Of a DNA stretch of 64,000 bases, positions 1 to 8,179 are shown piece by piece. Source of the DNA: Tistrella mobilis KA081020-065 (GTDB taxonomy: Bacteria; Pseudomonadota; Alphaproteobacteria; Tistrellales; Tistrellaceae). Every line of letters begins with the position of its first letter. Within the stretch, counting starts at the first letter, position 1. The stretch covers positions 496,001-560,000 of the forward strand of contig NC_017966.1 in the NCBI RefSeq assembly GCF_000264455.2, read 5' to 3'. The notes beneath the pieces were generated by a model that searched no databases, was not told the origin of the DNA, and was given only the letters and a program-made list of their open reading frames with translations. The translations under genes and the position numbers were made by a program.

Positions 1-742
1 TGCAACCATCATCCTGGATCGCCCCGCGCGGCGCAATGCGGTGGACCGGCCGACGGCCGAGGCGCTGCGTGCGGCCTTTGCCGCGGCGGATGCTGATCCC
101 GAGGTGCGGGTGATCGTGCTCTGGGGGAATGGCGGCACCTTCTGCGCCGGGGCCGATCTGCGCGCCCTGGGCGACCCGGATCTGCGCAACGAGGTGGAGC
201 CGACCGGCACCGGTCCCGGGCCGATGGGGCCCAGCCGGATGGTGATCGACAAGCCGGTCATCGCCGCGGTTGCCGGCCATGCCGTGGCCGGCGGTCTGGA
301 ACTGGCTCTGATGTGCGACCTGCGGGTCGTGGAAGAAGATGCGGTCTTCGGCGTGTTCTGCCGCCGCTGGGGTGTGCCGCTGATCGATGGCGGCACGGTG
401 CGCCTGCCGCGGATCGTCGGCCATGGCCGGGCGATGGACATGATCCTGACCGGCCGCCCGGTCGATGCGATCGAGGCGCTGACCATGGGCCTTGCCAACC
501 GGGTGGTGCCGAAGGGCGAGGCGCGGACGGCAGCCGAAGCGCTCGCCCGCCAGATCGCCGCCTTCCCGCAGGCCTGCATGCGCGCCGACCGGCGATCGGC
601 GATCGGCCAGTGGGATCTGCCGATGGCCGAGGCCCTGGTTCGTGAGGGCGCCGGCGGCTACCCGATCGTGTTCGAGGAAGCCATCGCCGGCGCCGGCCGT
701 TTCGCCGCCGGCGCCGGGCGCCATGGCAGTTTCGAAGACTGA
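1..742 (+). CDS. Crotonase / enoyl-CoA hydratase family protein (5' end outside window)
   Basis: The reading frame is open from the first bases and translates as an N-terminal crotonase segment (ATIILDRPARRNAV), so the true start lies upstream. Seen: the oxyanion-hole loop around FCAGADLRAL and the GHAVAGGLELAL segment that holds the first catalytic Glu of hydratases. The second hydratase Glu (in a PEI/PEL motif) is replaced here by an FCRRWGVPL segment, so simple enoyl-CoA hydration is uncertain; isomerase, hydrolase or another crotonase reaction is possible. It is followed closely by an acyl-CoA ligase gene on the same strand, which fits a CoA-thioester pathway. The family call is firm; the substrate is unknown. 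Confidence 0.88.
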   Translation, partial: ATIILDRPARRNAVDRPTAEALRAAFAAADADPEVRVIVLWGNGGTFCAGADLRALGDPDLRNEVEPTGTGPGPMGPSRMVIDKPVIAAVAGHAVAGGLELALMCDLRVVEEDAVFGVFCRRWGVPLIDGGTVRLPRIVGHGRAMDMILTGRPVDAIEALTMGLANRVVPKGEARTAAEALARQIAAFPQACMRADRRSAIGQWDLPMAEALVREGAGGYPIVFEEAIAGAGRFAAGAGRHGSFED

Positions 743-837
743 CCGAAGAACCCCGGCACAGACCGGGGCAGGTGACCATGCAACCATGCCGGCCGCGCCC
801 AAGCCCGCGGCCCCGTGACAGGGAGACCAGACGTCCG

Positions 838-2403
838 ATGTCCGCCACCGCCTGTGGACCTCTCTACCGCGACCTGATCGACCAGGGTGCGCGCTGGCAC
901 GGCCCGCGCACAGCGATCGAATTCGAAGGCCAAAGCCTGACCTTCACCGAGGTCGACCAGCTCTCCGCCCGGCTCGCCAACGCCTTCCATGCCGCCGGCC
1001 TCGGCCACCGCACCCGCGTGGCGCTGCTGCTCGACAACGGACTGATGAGCGTGCCGGTCGATTTCGCCTGCGTGCGCGCCGGCATCGACCGCGTGCCGCT
1101 GAATTCCAGGCTGTCGCTGCGCGAACACGCCCATATGCTGCGCGAAACCCGGGTCAGTGCCCTGGTCTACGGGCCGGAACTCGCAGGCCGGGCGGCAGAG
1201 CTTGCGGCCGAACTGCCCGATCTGACCCTGCTCGGCCTGGGCACAACCGAGGGCGGCGGCAGCGATGTCGTGGCGGCCGCGGCCGACCAGCCCACCACCC
1301 CGCCCGCGATCCGGGTTGAACCCGACGACGTGGTGCTGACGCTGTTCACCTCGGGCACGACCGGCACGCTCAAGGCCGCGCAGCACACCCAGGCCTCCTA
1401 TGCCGCGATCTGCCGCAACGTGCTGCTGAACCTGCTGCCGGCCGGCCCCGACGACGCCATGCTCCATGCCGCCTCGCTGATCCATGCGAGTGGCGTGTTC
1501 GTTCTGCCCTTCTGGCTGCGCGGCGGCCGCACGGTGATCATGCGCGGCTTCGAGCCCGATGCCTACCTGGCCCGGATCGTCGAAGACGGCATCACCGCGA
1601 TCAACATGGTGCCGACCATGCTGGGCATGCTGCTCGACCGGCCAGGGGCGGCCGCCGTGGCGGACAGCCGGCTGAAAACGATCATCTACGGCGCCTCGCC
1701 CATGCCGCGGCCGGTGATCGAACGGGCGATGGCGATGTGGGGGCAGCATCGTTTCTGGCAGTATTACGGCCAGACCGAATGCCCGCTGACCATTTCGGTG
1801 CTCCGCCCGGAAGACCATGTTGCGGACCTGCTGGGTGCCGCCGGCCGGCCGGCGCTGGATGTCGAACTCCGCATCGTCGATGCCGCCGGCCAGGACGTGC
1901 CGGCGGGCGAGCCGGGCGAGATCGCGGTCCGTGCGCCCCAGCGGATGAAGGGCTATCTGGACGCGCCCGCACTCAATGCCGAAACCCTGCTGCCCGATGG
2001 CTGGATGCGCACCCGCGACATCGGCCGGATCTGCGACCGCGGCTATCTGCACCTGCTGGACCGCACCTCGGACATGATCGTCACCGGCGGCTACAACGTC
2101 TATCCGCGCGAGGTCGAAGACGTGCTGGCGGCCCATCCGGCCGTCGCCGAATGCGCAGTGATCGGCCTTGCCGATCCGCAATGGGTGGAAGCCGTGACCG
2201 TGGTGGTGGCGCTCCGCCCCGACCACCGCGCCCGCGCGGCTGCCGACCCCGAAGGCTTCACCGAGGAATTGCGCGCCTTCGCAGGCGAACGCCTCGCCGG
2301 CTATAAGAAGCCGCGCCGGGTGATCGTGGTGGATGCGATCCCCAAAACCGCGGTCGGCAAGCTCAACCGCAAGGCCCTGCGCGACACGCATCGGGCGGGC
2401 TGA
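838..2403 (+). CDS. AMP-dependent acyl-CoA synthetase/ligase
   Basis: 521 residues in the ANL (acyl-CoA synthetase) superfamily, expected to adenylate a carboxylic acid and transfer it to CoA. Seen: the P-loop-like signature TSGTTGTLK at residues 171-179, a YGQTE motif mid-protein, the hinge region TRDIGRICDRG, the GGYNVYPREVED segment, and the C-terminal catalytic lysine in PKTAVGK (Lys508). I chose the ATG after a gggagacc ribosome site; an in-frame ATG 66 bases upstream gives an Arg/Pro-rich leader that does not look like this family. It follows the crotonase gene by about 95 bases. An aromatic or fatty acid substrate cannot be decided from sequence alone. Confidence 0.92.
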   Translation: MSATACGPLYRDLIDQGARWHGPRTAIEFEGQSLTFTEVDQLSARLANAFHAAGLGHRTRVALLLDNGLMSVPVDFACVRAGIDRVPLNSRLSLREHAHMLRETRVSALVYGPELAGRAAELAAELPDLTLLGLGTTEGGGSDVVAAAADQPTTPPAIRVEPDDVVLTLFTSGTTGTLKAAQHTQASYAAICRNVLLNLLPAGPDDAMLHAASLIHASGVFVLPFWLRGGRTVIMRGFEPDAYLARIVEDGITAINMVPTMLGMLLDRPGAAAVADSRLKTIIYGASPMPRPVIERAMAMWGQHRFWQYYGQTECPLTISVLRPEDHVADLLGAAGRPALDVELRIVDAAGQDVPAGEPGEIAVRAPQRMKGYLDAPALNAETLLPDGWMRTRDIGRICDRGYLHLLDRTSDMIVTGGYNVYPREVEDVLAAHPAVAECAVIGLADPQWVEAVTVVVALRPDHRARAAADPEGFTEELRAFAGERLAGYKKPRRVIVVDAIPKTAVGKLNRKALRDTHRAG

Positions 2404-2491
2404 CACGCCCGACCCGTCATCGGACGTCTCAGGCCGGCCGCGATCCGTCGCAGCCGGCCTGATTTCGTTCGGGCGGACGATTGTCTCCCGA

Positions 2492-2540
2492 CCTCACTTC
2501 CGCCCCGGCCTCACTTCCGCCCTGGCCTCACTTCCGACCG
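2492..2540. repeat. Three tandem 17-bp repeats at the 3' end of the GntR gene
   Basis: The core cctcacttccg recurs at 2492, 2509 and 2526, an exact 17-bp period with small changes between copies. The third copy contains the stop codon of the minus-strand GntR gene (tca at 2528-2530), so the two extra copies lie just downstream of the coding region. No function is known to me. A similar 17-bp triplication overlaps the stop codon of the ABC substrate-binding gene near 7.14 kb. Confidence 0.85.
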
Positions 2541-3292
2541 GTCTCGATCCCCAGCCGTTCGATCATCCGGCCGGTGTCGCGCAGATGGGCGGTCAGCAGC
2601 TCCACCGCGGTCGGGGCGTCGCGGGCGATGGCGGCGTCCATGATCGCCTTGTGCTCGGCCTCGATGTCGCGGCCGGCGGTGCCCTCGCCGGCCGATGCAC
2701 CCTCATCATCCGGGGCGGCGCCCGCGCGCATCAGGGCCGGGCGGCGGTAGCGCTCGGTCTGGACATAGAGCATTTCCGACAGCTCCCGCGTCCAGCGCGA
2801 GGGACAGGCGGCGATCAGGGCGCGGTGGAAGGCCTGGTGGCGGCGCTCGATTTCCTCGATCGCCGGCTCGCTCGGCCAGTCGCCGGCGGCGCGCAGGCGT
2901 TTGCTGCAATGGCTGAGGGCATGGAACGCCTGGACGATGCCGATTTCCCAGTCGTCTCCACCCCGGGCGATCGCGGCGGTGAGCGCCTCGCGCTCGATCA
3001 TGATGCGGGTCTCGATCGTGTCCCACATCTCGTCGACCGACATTTCGGCGACGCGGAAGCCGCGGAGCGCATAGGCCGTCACCAGCCGCTCGCTCTGCAG
3101 CCGCGCCAGCGCCTCGCGCAGCGGCGAGAAGCTGAGCCCGTAGGTCTCCTTCAGATACTCGAACCGCATAGGCTGGCCCGGCGCCAGGCGGCCCGCGACG
3201 ATGTCGCGGCGGATGGCGCGATAGGCCTGTTCGGCCAGCGTCTGGGCGGGCTCGGCATCGGCTTCGGCACGGATGGCGGCGGTGTCGGCCAT
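2528..3292 (-). CDS. GntR family transcriptional regulator (FCD/FadR subfamily)
   Basis: 254 residues. An N-terminal winged helix (about residues 20-80; TLAEQAYRAIRRDIVAGRLAPG then SPLREALARLQSERLV) is followed by an all-helical FCD effector domain (about 95-230) with the usual His/Asp-bearing helices. I chose the start MADTAAIRAE; an upstream in-frame start would add 47 Pro/Arg-rich residues without family character. It is convergent to the CoA ligase and divergent from the gentisate dioxygenase gene, which makes it the probable local repressor of the aromatic-degradation genes. The effector is unknown. FCD regulators commonly bind organic acids; that the ligand is a pathway intermediate is inference. 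Confidence 0.9.
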   Translation of the reverse strand: MADTAAIRAEADAEPAQTLAEQAYRAIRRDIVAGRLAPGQPMRFEYLKETYGLSFSPLREALARLQSERLVTAYALRGFRVAEMSVDEMWDTIETRIMIEREALTAAIARGGDDWEIGIVQAFHALSHCSKRLRAAGDWPSEPAIEEIERRHQAFHRALIAACPSRWTRELSEMLYVQTERYRRPALMRAGAAPDDEGASAGEGTAGRDIEAEHKAIMDAAIARDAPTAVELLTAHLRDTGRMIERLGIETGRK

Positions 3293-3617
3293 GGCGGCTC
3301 CGGGGGTGGCGGGTCTGGGGGTGGCCCATCTGGGTGGGACATCGGCCCATGGGATATGAACCCGGCGCGCGATCTTGTCCAGACCGCTTTCGCAGGACGC
3401 CTCCATCCTCGCCAATCTGCACGATCGACGCAAGTCTTCTGGATTTTCGACAATCCGTTTGACTTTCTACAGACCGGGTCCTAGCGTTTGAACAGGACGC
3501 AGGCCGGGGCATGAGGTTTCCTTGAAGAGACCTGCCCGGGGCCGGCGTGACGCCGGCGCGGGAGAGACGCCGGAATCGACAGACAGGGAAATTCCGGTCC
3601 GCAGGGAGAACCGATCG
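3293..3617. promoter_or_regulatory. Divergent intergenic region gntR / gentisate dioxygenase
   Basis: 325 bases without a gene. On the plus strand there is a modest sigma70-like pair, TTGACT (3459-3464) and TAGCGT (3482-3487) with 17-bp spacing; only the -35 is good. Further on lies a perfect palindrome (GCCGGCGT g ACGCCGGC, 3541-3557), about 60 bases before the dioxygenase start, which could be an operator or a leader hairpin. A ribosome site (cagggagaa) precedes the dioxygenase ATG. No small gene is convincing here. Confidence 0.4.
3541..3557. repeat. Perfect 8-bp inverted repeat in the gentisate dioxygenase leader
   Basis: GCCGGCGT and ACGCCGGC flank a single G. The element sits between the candidate promoter and the start codon of the dioxygenase gene and close to a GntR gene, so an operator for that regulator is one possibility. 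High GC makes chance palindromes more likely, hence the low confidence in function. Confidence 0.4.
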
Positions 3618-4733
3618 ATGCGGGAAGACATTCCCGGCCGGGCGAATGTCGCCGACACGCCCGAACTCGCCGCCTATTACGAAGAGCTGGCCGCCCGCGA
3701 GATGGGCGCGCTGTGGACGGTCGCCAACGATATCGAGCCCTGGTTCCCGAAGCCGAAATCGGTGCCGGTGATCTGGCGCTGGCAGGATGTCCGCCCCTTC
3801 GTCGACCGTGCCCCCGGCCTGGTGCGGCCGGAAGATGCCGGCCGACGGGTGGTGATGCTGGTCAATCCGGGCCGGCGTGACATCTCGGCCGCGGTCGGCC
3901 TGCTCTATACCGGCGTGCAGGTGATGGATCCGGGTGAATGCGCCAGCGCCCACCGCCATATGGCGAGTGCGCTGCGTTTCATCATGGAAGGCTCCGGCGC
4001 CTATACCATCGTCGAGGGCGAGCGGATGACCCTCGGCGCCCGCGATTTCGTGCTCACCCCCAACGGCACCTGGCATGAGCATGGCGTGGCCGAGGGTGGC
4101 ACCCGCAGCATCTGGCAGGACGGGCTCGACATCCCGCTGATGAATGCGCTCGACGCCAATTTCTACGCGGTCCATCCCGATCTGCATCAGGGTGAGACGA
4201 AGCCGGTCGACAGCTCCGCAACGCTCTGGTCGGGCGGAATCATCCAGCCGACCGAGCTGCGCAAGAACTGGCAGAAACCCTGGTCGCCGGTGCTGAAATA
4301 CGCCTTCGAGCCGGCCTTCGAGGCGCTGACCCGCGCCGCGAAGGTTCATGAAGGCTCCCCCTTCGACGGGGTGATCATGGAATATGTGAACCCGCTGACC
4401 GGCGGGCCGGTGATGCCGACCATCGGCTCCAGCCTGCAGCTGCTCCGCCCCGGCCAGCATAGCCGTGCCCACCGCCATACCGGATCGATCGTCTACCAGG
4501 TGGCCAGGGGCAGCGGCTTCTCGATCATCGACGGCAAGCGCTATGACTGGTCTGAGAAAGACATCTTCGTGGTGCCCTCCTGGTCGCTGCACGAGCACGC
4601 CAATGCATCGGAGAGCGAGGACGCCTGCCTGTTCTCGTTCAACGACCTGCCGGTGATGCGCGCGCTCGGCATCTATCACGAAGAGGCCTATACCGGCACG
4701 CCTGACGGCCGCCAGGCGATCATCGCCGGCTGA
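3618..4733 (+). CDS. Gentisate 1,2-dioxygenase-like bicupin
   Basis: 371 residues, two cupin domains. It is expected to open the ring of gentisate (2,5-dihydroxybenzoate) with Fe(II) and O2, giving maleylpyruvate. Seen: in the N-terminal cupin the metal-ligand motif SAHRHMASALRF (His112, His114) and the later WHEH (His153/155); in the C-terminal cupin a second SRAHRHTGS motif and LHEH. The start at MREDIPGR follows a gggagaa ribosome site; the longer frame adds an Arg-rich tail. It is followed by an FAH-family hydrolase, the expected third step of the gentisate route. Related 1-hydroxy-2-naphthoate or salicylate dioxygenases share the fold, so the exact substrate is open. Confidence 0.88.
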   Translation: MREDIPGRANVADTPELAAYYEELAAREMGALWTVANDIEPWFPKPKSVPVIWRWQDVRPFVDRAPGLVRPEDAGRRVVMLVNPGRRDISAAVGLLYTGVQVMDPGECASAHRHMASALRFIMEGSGAYTIVEGERMTLGARDFVLTPNGTWHEHGVAEGGTRSIWQDGLDIPLMNALDANFYAVHPDLHQGETKPVDSSATLWSGGIIQPTELRKNWQKPWSPVLKYAFEPAFEALTRAAKVHEGSPFDGVIMEYVNPLTGGPVMPTIGSSLQLLRPGQHSRAHRHTGSIVYQVARGSGFSIIDGKRYDWSEKDIFVVPSWSLHEHANASESEDACLFSFNDLPVMRALGIYHEEAYTGTPDGRQAIIAG

Positions 4734-4862
4734 AGCCCTCACGACATCCTCTTCCCCCACCGGTCGCCCGCCCCCGCGCGGCCGGTCGCGGGAGGGCGTG
4801 TGCCCGCTCTCCCGCCCCTCCCTTCCGTCACATCCCCCAATCGACGTCTTTTCGAGGACCTG

Positions 4863-5768
4863 ATGAAGCTCGTCACCTTTGACCGGGACGGCGCGGCGCG
4901 GCTCGGTGCCGTGGCCGGCGACCTGATCGTCGACCTCTGTGCGCTGGCAACCGCCGCAGGCGAGACCTGCCCTGCAACCATGCTCGCCCTGATCGAAGCC
5001 GGCCCCGCGGCGCTGGACAATGTGAAGCGGCTGATGGCCGCCCATGACGGCGCCTGGCCCGCCGGCACCACGGCCAGGCTGGCGGATACCCGCCTGCTCG
5101 CCCCCATTCAGCGCCTGCCCAAGGGCGTGATCGGCGTCGGCCTCAACTACTCCGAGCATGTCGAGGAGAGCAGCCGGACGATGGACACCGATCGCGACAT
5201 GCCCTCGCATCCGGTGATCTTCTTCAAGCCGCCGACCGCCGTGATCGGGCCTGAGGACAGCATCGTCCACAACCAGGCCCAGACCTCGCAGCTCGACTGG
5301 GAAAGCGAGCTTGGCGTGGTGATCGGCCGCCGCTGCCGCGACGTGGCGCCGGGCGACGCGCTCGACCAGGTCTTCGGCTATACCTGCGTCAACGACATCT
5401 CGGCGCGCGACCTGCGCCATGGCGGCCAGTGGTGCTTCGCCAAGGGCCAGGACACCTTCGCGCCCATGGGCCCCTGGATCGTGACCGCCGACGAGATCGA
5501 GGATCCGCATGCCCTGCGCATCGGCCTGCGCGTCAACGGCGTCACCAAGCAGGACGGCAACACCCGCCAGATGATCTTCCGGGTGCCGGCGCTGATCGCG
5601 CATCTCTCGTCGGGCATCACGCTGGAGCCCGGCGACGTGATCGCCACCGGCTCACCGGCCGGCGTCGGCATTTCCTATGTGCCGCCGCAATTCCTGAAGC
5701 CGGGTGACGTGGTCGAAGTCGACATCGAGAAGATCGGCGTGCTCAAAAACACGGTCGTCGCCGGCTGA
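4863..5768 (+). CDS. Fumarylacetoacetate hydrolase family protein (probable fumarylpyruvate hydrolase)
   Basis: 301 residues. The C-terminal FAH fold is clear: IGVGLNYSEHVEE with the catalytic His, LDWESELGVVIG with the metal-binding Glu pair (Glu147, Glu149), VNDISARDLR with the metal Asp, and GSPAGVGIS near the end. In the gentisate pathway such enzymes split fumarylpyruvate (or maleylpyruvate) into pyruvate and fumarate (or maleate). Placement after the gentisate dioxygenase supports that role. A maleylpyruvate isomerase gene is not adjacent, so direct maleylpyruvate hydrolysis or an isomerase elsewhere must be assumed. The start is the ATG after cgaggacctg; the upstream extension is Pro-rich. 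Confidence 0.9.
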   Translation: MKLVTFDRDGAARLGAVAGDLIVDLCALATAAGETCPATMLALIEAGPAALDNVKRLMAAHDGAWPAGTTARLADTRLLAPIQRLPKGVIGVGLNYSEHVEESSRTMDTDRDMPSHPVIFFKPPTAVIGPEDSIVHNQAQTSQLDWESELGVVIGRRCRDVAPGDALDQVFGYTCVNDISARDLRHGGQWCFAKGQDTFAPMGPWIVTADEIEDPHALRIGLRVNGVTKQDGNTRQMIFRVPALIAHLSSGITLEPGDVIATGSPAGVGISYVPPQFLKPGDVVEVDIEKIGVLKNTVVAG

Positions 5769-5780
5769 GTCTTTTATTTA

Positions 5781-5835
5781 GTCCCTCGCCGGGCGGGCAC
5801 TCCGTGCCCTTGGCCGCCGCCTCAATGGCGGCTGG
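5781..5835. repeat. REP-like double-hairpin element, single copy (copy A)
   Basis: The element reads gtccctcgccgggc, then hairpin 1 (GGGCAC tcc GTGCCC, 5795-5809), then ttg, then hairpin 2 (GCCGCC gcctcaat GGCGGC, 5813-5832). The same unit recurs three times in tandem near 47.15-47.33 kb. It lies just downstream of the FAH-hydrolase stop codon, after a T-rich stretch (cttttattta). It could be a REP/BIME-type mobile palindrome or an mRNA 3' end structure. Confidence 0.8.
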
Positions 5836-5955
5836 GGGGTGCAGGCCCATCGCCTTCCTCACCTAATTCCCCTCCCCGCACCCGGTGCAGGGCCGGCCGC
5901 GCGAACGAGCCGGCCCGCGCCATCCGTCTCAAGCCATGACAGGAGGCCAGACATC

Positions 5956-7143
5956 ATGCGGACCAGGATCACCGCCTTCACCCTCGGCCTGACGGCCGCG
6001 ACCGCGCTTTCGGGCGTGCTGTTCGCCGCGCCGGCCGATGCCGCCGACCCGCTCCGGATCGGCTTCATCACCACGCTCTCCACCCCCGCCGGCTATATCG
6101 GCGAGGATGAGCGCGACGGCTTCAAACTCGCCATCACCCAGGAAGACGGCAAACTCGGCGGCGTGCCAGTGGAGCTGGTGGTCGAGGACGATGCGCTGAA
6201 GCCCGCCAATGCCAAGCAGATCGCCGAGCGCATGACCGGGGACGGCATCCGGCTGTTCACCGGCGTCAACTTCTCGAACGTGTTGTCGGCGGTCGCACCC
6301 ACCGTGCTCAAGACCGGCGCCTTCTATGTCAGCCTCAACCCCGGCCCCTCGGTCTTCGCGGGCGGCGGCTGCAATGCGAACTATTTCGTCGCCTCGTATC
6401 AGAACGACAATTTCCACGAGGCCGGCGGCCTTGCCGCCAATGAACTCGGCTACAAGAAGGTCGTGATCCTGGCACCGAACTACCAGGCCGGCCGCGACGC
6501 GCTGGAAGGCTTCAAGCGCACCTTCAAGGGCCAGGTCGTCTCCGAGATCTACACCAAGCTGGACCAGACCGATTTCTCGGTGGAGCTGGCGCGGATCCGC
6601 TCGGCGGCACCGGATGCGATCTACCAGTTCCACCCGGGCGGTGCCGGCATCAACTTCGCCAAGCAGTATGCCAATTCGGGCCTCGCCAAAGAGATCCCGA
6701 TGGTGCTGCCGGTGTTCTCGATGGATGCCCGGATGATGGCAGCCACCGGCGATGCGGCCGAAGGCTATTACATCGCCAGCAACTGGAGCGCCGGGCTCGA
6801 CAACGCCGCCAACAAGGACTTCGTCGCCGCCTTCGAGAAGACCTATGGCCGCAAGCCGACCATCTATGCCGCCCAGGCCTATGACACCGCGAAGCTGATC
6901 GCCTCCGGGCTCGACAAGGTCGATGGCGATATCGAGAAGCAGGACGCGTTCCGCGCAGCACTCAAGGCCGCCGACTTCACCTCGGTGCGCGGCAGCTTCG
7001 CCTTCGCCCAGAACCAGCACCCGATCCTGGACTGGTATCTGATGCGGGTGGAGCGCGGCGCCGACGGCCAGCTGGCCGATACGGTGGTGCGCAAGGTGGC
7101 GACCGCCATGCAGGACGCCTATGCCGCCGAGTGCAAGATGTGA
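5956..7143 (+). CDS. Branched-chain-type ABC transporter, periplasmic substrate-binding protein
   Basis: 395 residues, Peripla_BP_6/LivK-like. An N-terminal signal peptide is visible (Arg-rich start, hydrophobic core, cleavage near ADAADP). The mature protein begins LRIGFITTLSTP and continues with the type I periplasmic-binding fold, for example GVNFSNVLSAVAPTVLK and GGGCNANYFV. A strong AGGAGG ribosome site precedes the chosen ATG. It heads a complete five-gene importer (two permeases and two ATPases follow) inside the aromatic-degradation block, so an aromatic acid or its nitrile/amide precursor is a more likely ligand than leucine; that is inference. Confidence 0.9.
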   Translation: MRTRITAFTLGLTAATALSGVLFAAPADAADPLRIGFITTLSTPAGYIGEDERDGFKLAITQEDGKLGGVPVELVVEDDALKPANAKQIAERMTGDGIRLFTGVNFSNVLSAVAPTVLKTGAFYVSLNPGPSVFAGGGCNANYFVASYQNDNFHEAGGLAANELGYKKVVILAPNYQAGRDALEGFKRTFKGQVVSEIYTKLDQTDFSVELARIRSAAPDAIYQFHPGGAGINFAKQYANSGLAKEIPMVLPVFSMDARMMAATGDAAEGYYIASNWSAGLDNAANKDFVAAFEKTYGRKPTIYAAQAYDTAKLIASGLDKVDGDIEKQDAFRAALKAADFTSVRGSFAFAQNQHPILDWYLMRVERGADGQLADTVVRKVATAMQDAYAAECKM

Positions 7144-7184
7144 CGCCGGGCAAGATGTGACGCCGGCCAACATCTGACGTCCGG
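7133..7184. repeat. 17-bp tandem triplication overlapping a stop codon
   Basis: gcaagatgtgacgccgg occurs at 7133-7149 and 7150-7166 exactly; a third, degenerate copy (ccaacatctgacgtccgg) follows at 7167-7184. The first copy contains the stop codon of the substrate-binding protein gene. The period and the position at a gene end match the triplication at 2492-2540. Confidence 0.85.
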
Positions 7185-7250
7185 CACCGGACGACCGGGC
7201 GGCGGTGCCTTGCGCCGCCGCCGCACTTCCTCTCGCATGCGGAAGGGCCC

Positions 7251-8168
7251 ATGTCCACGCTGCTGATCGAGCAGATCCTGAATGGTCTGCAATACGGCGC
7301 GATGCTGTTCCTGCTCGCTTCGGGTCTCACCCTGATCTTCGGGATCATGGGGGTGATCAACCTCACCCACGGCTCGTTCTACATGGTCGGCGCCTTCTGC
7401 GCCGCCTATGCCGCCACCGCCACCGGATCCTTCGCCGCGGCGGTGCTGGCGGCACTCGCGGGCGCCGGGCTTTACGGGCTGGTGATGGAGCTGGTCGTCA
7501 TCCGCCGGCTTTATGCCCGCGACCATCTGGACCAGGTGCTCGCCACCTTCGGCATGATCCTGTTCACCAACGAGTTGGTGAGCGTGGTTTTTGGCCGCAC
7601 GCCGCCCTTCATGGACATCCCGTCCTTCCTGACCGGCACCGTCGCGCTGCTGCCCGGCCTCGCCTATCCGGTGGTGCGCCTCGCCTTCATCCTGGTCGGC
7701 GCCCTGGTCGCCATCGGGCTCTGGCTGCTGATCACCCGCACCCGGATCGGCATGCTGATCCGCGCCGGCGCCGATGACCGCGCGATGGTCGATGCGCTGG
7801 GCGTCGACATCCGCCGGCTGTTCAGCCTGGTCTTCGCGCTGGGCGCGGTGCTCTGCGGTCTTGCCGGCGTGATGACGGCACCCCTGCTCGCGGTCGAGAT
7901 CGGCATGGGCGAGCGCATCCTGATCACCACCTTCGTGGTCATCGTGGTCGGCGGGGTCGGATCCGTGCGCGGTGCGGCCGTGGGTGCGCTGATCGTCGGC
8001 ATGATCGACAGCCTGGGCCGGGCCTATATCCCGATCACCCTCTACGAATTGCTGCCGCCCGAGATCGCGAGCACGCTCGCGGCCGGGCTGGTCTCCGCCA
8101 GCATCTATGTCGCCATGGCGGCGATCCTGCTTGTGCGGCCGCGCGGCCTGCTGCCCGCCCGAGGATAG
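7251..8168 (+). CDS. ABC transporter permease, LivH type
   Basis: 305 residues with about eight predicted membrane segments. Typical LivH features: LNGLQYGAMLFLLASGLTLIFG near the N terminus, MGVINLTHGSFYMVGAF, and the cytoplasmic loop motif for ATPase contact in the second half (VDALGVDIRRLFSLVFALG). The C terminus LLVRPRGLLPARG is characteristic. It pairs with the next permease to form the membrane channel of the importer headed by the preceding binding protein. Its start is an ATG after gaaggg; the next gene begins 11 bases after its stop. Confidence 0.92.
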   Translation: MSTLLIEQILNGLQYGAMLFLLASGLTLIFGIMGVINLTHGSFYMVGAFCAAYAATATGSFAAAVLAALAGAGLYGLVMELVVIRRLYARDHLDQVLATFGMILFTNELVSVVFGRTPPFMDIPSFLTGTVALLPGLAYPVVRLAFILVGALVAIGLWLLITRTRIGMLIRAGADDRAMVDALGVDIRRLFSLVFALGAVLCGLAGVMTAPLLAVEIGMGERILITTFVVIVVGGVGSVRGAAVGALIVGMIDSLGRAYIPITLYELLPPEIASTLAAGLVSASIYVAMAAILLVRPRGLLPARG

Positions 8169-8179
8169 GAAGACATCCG

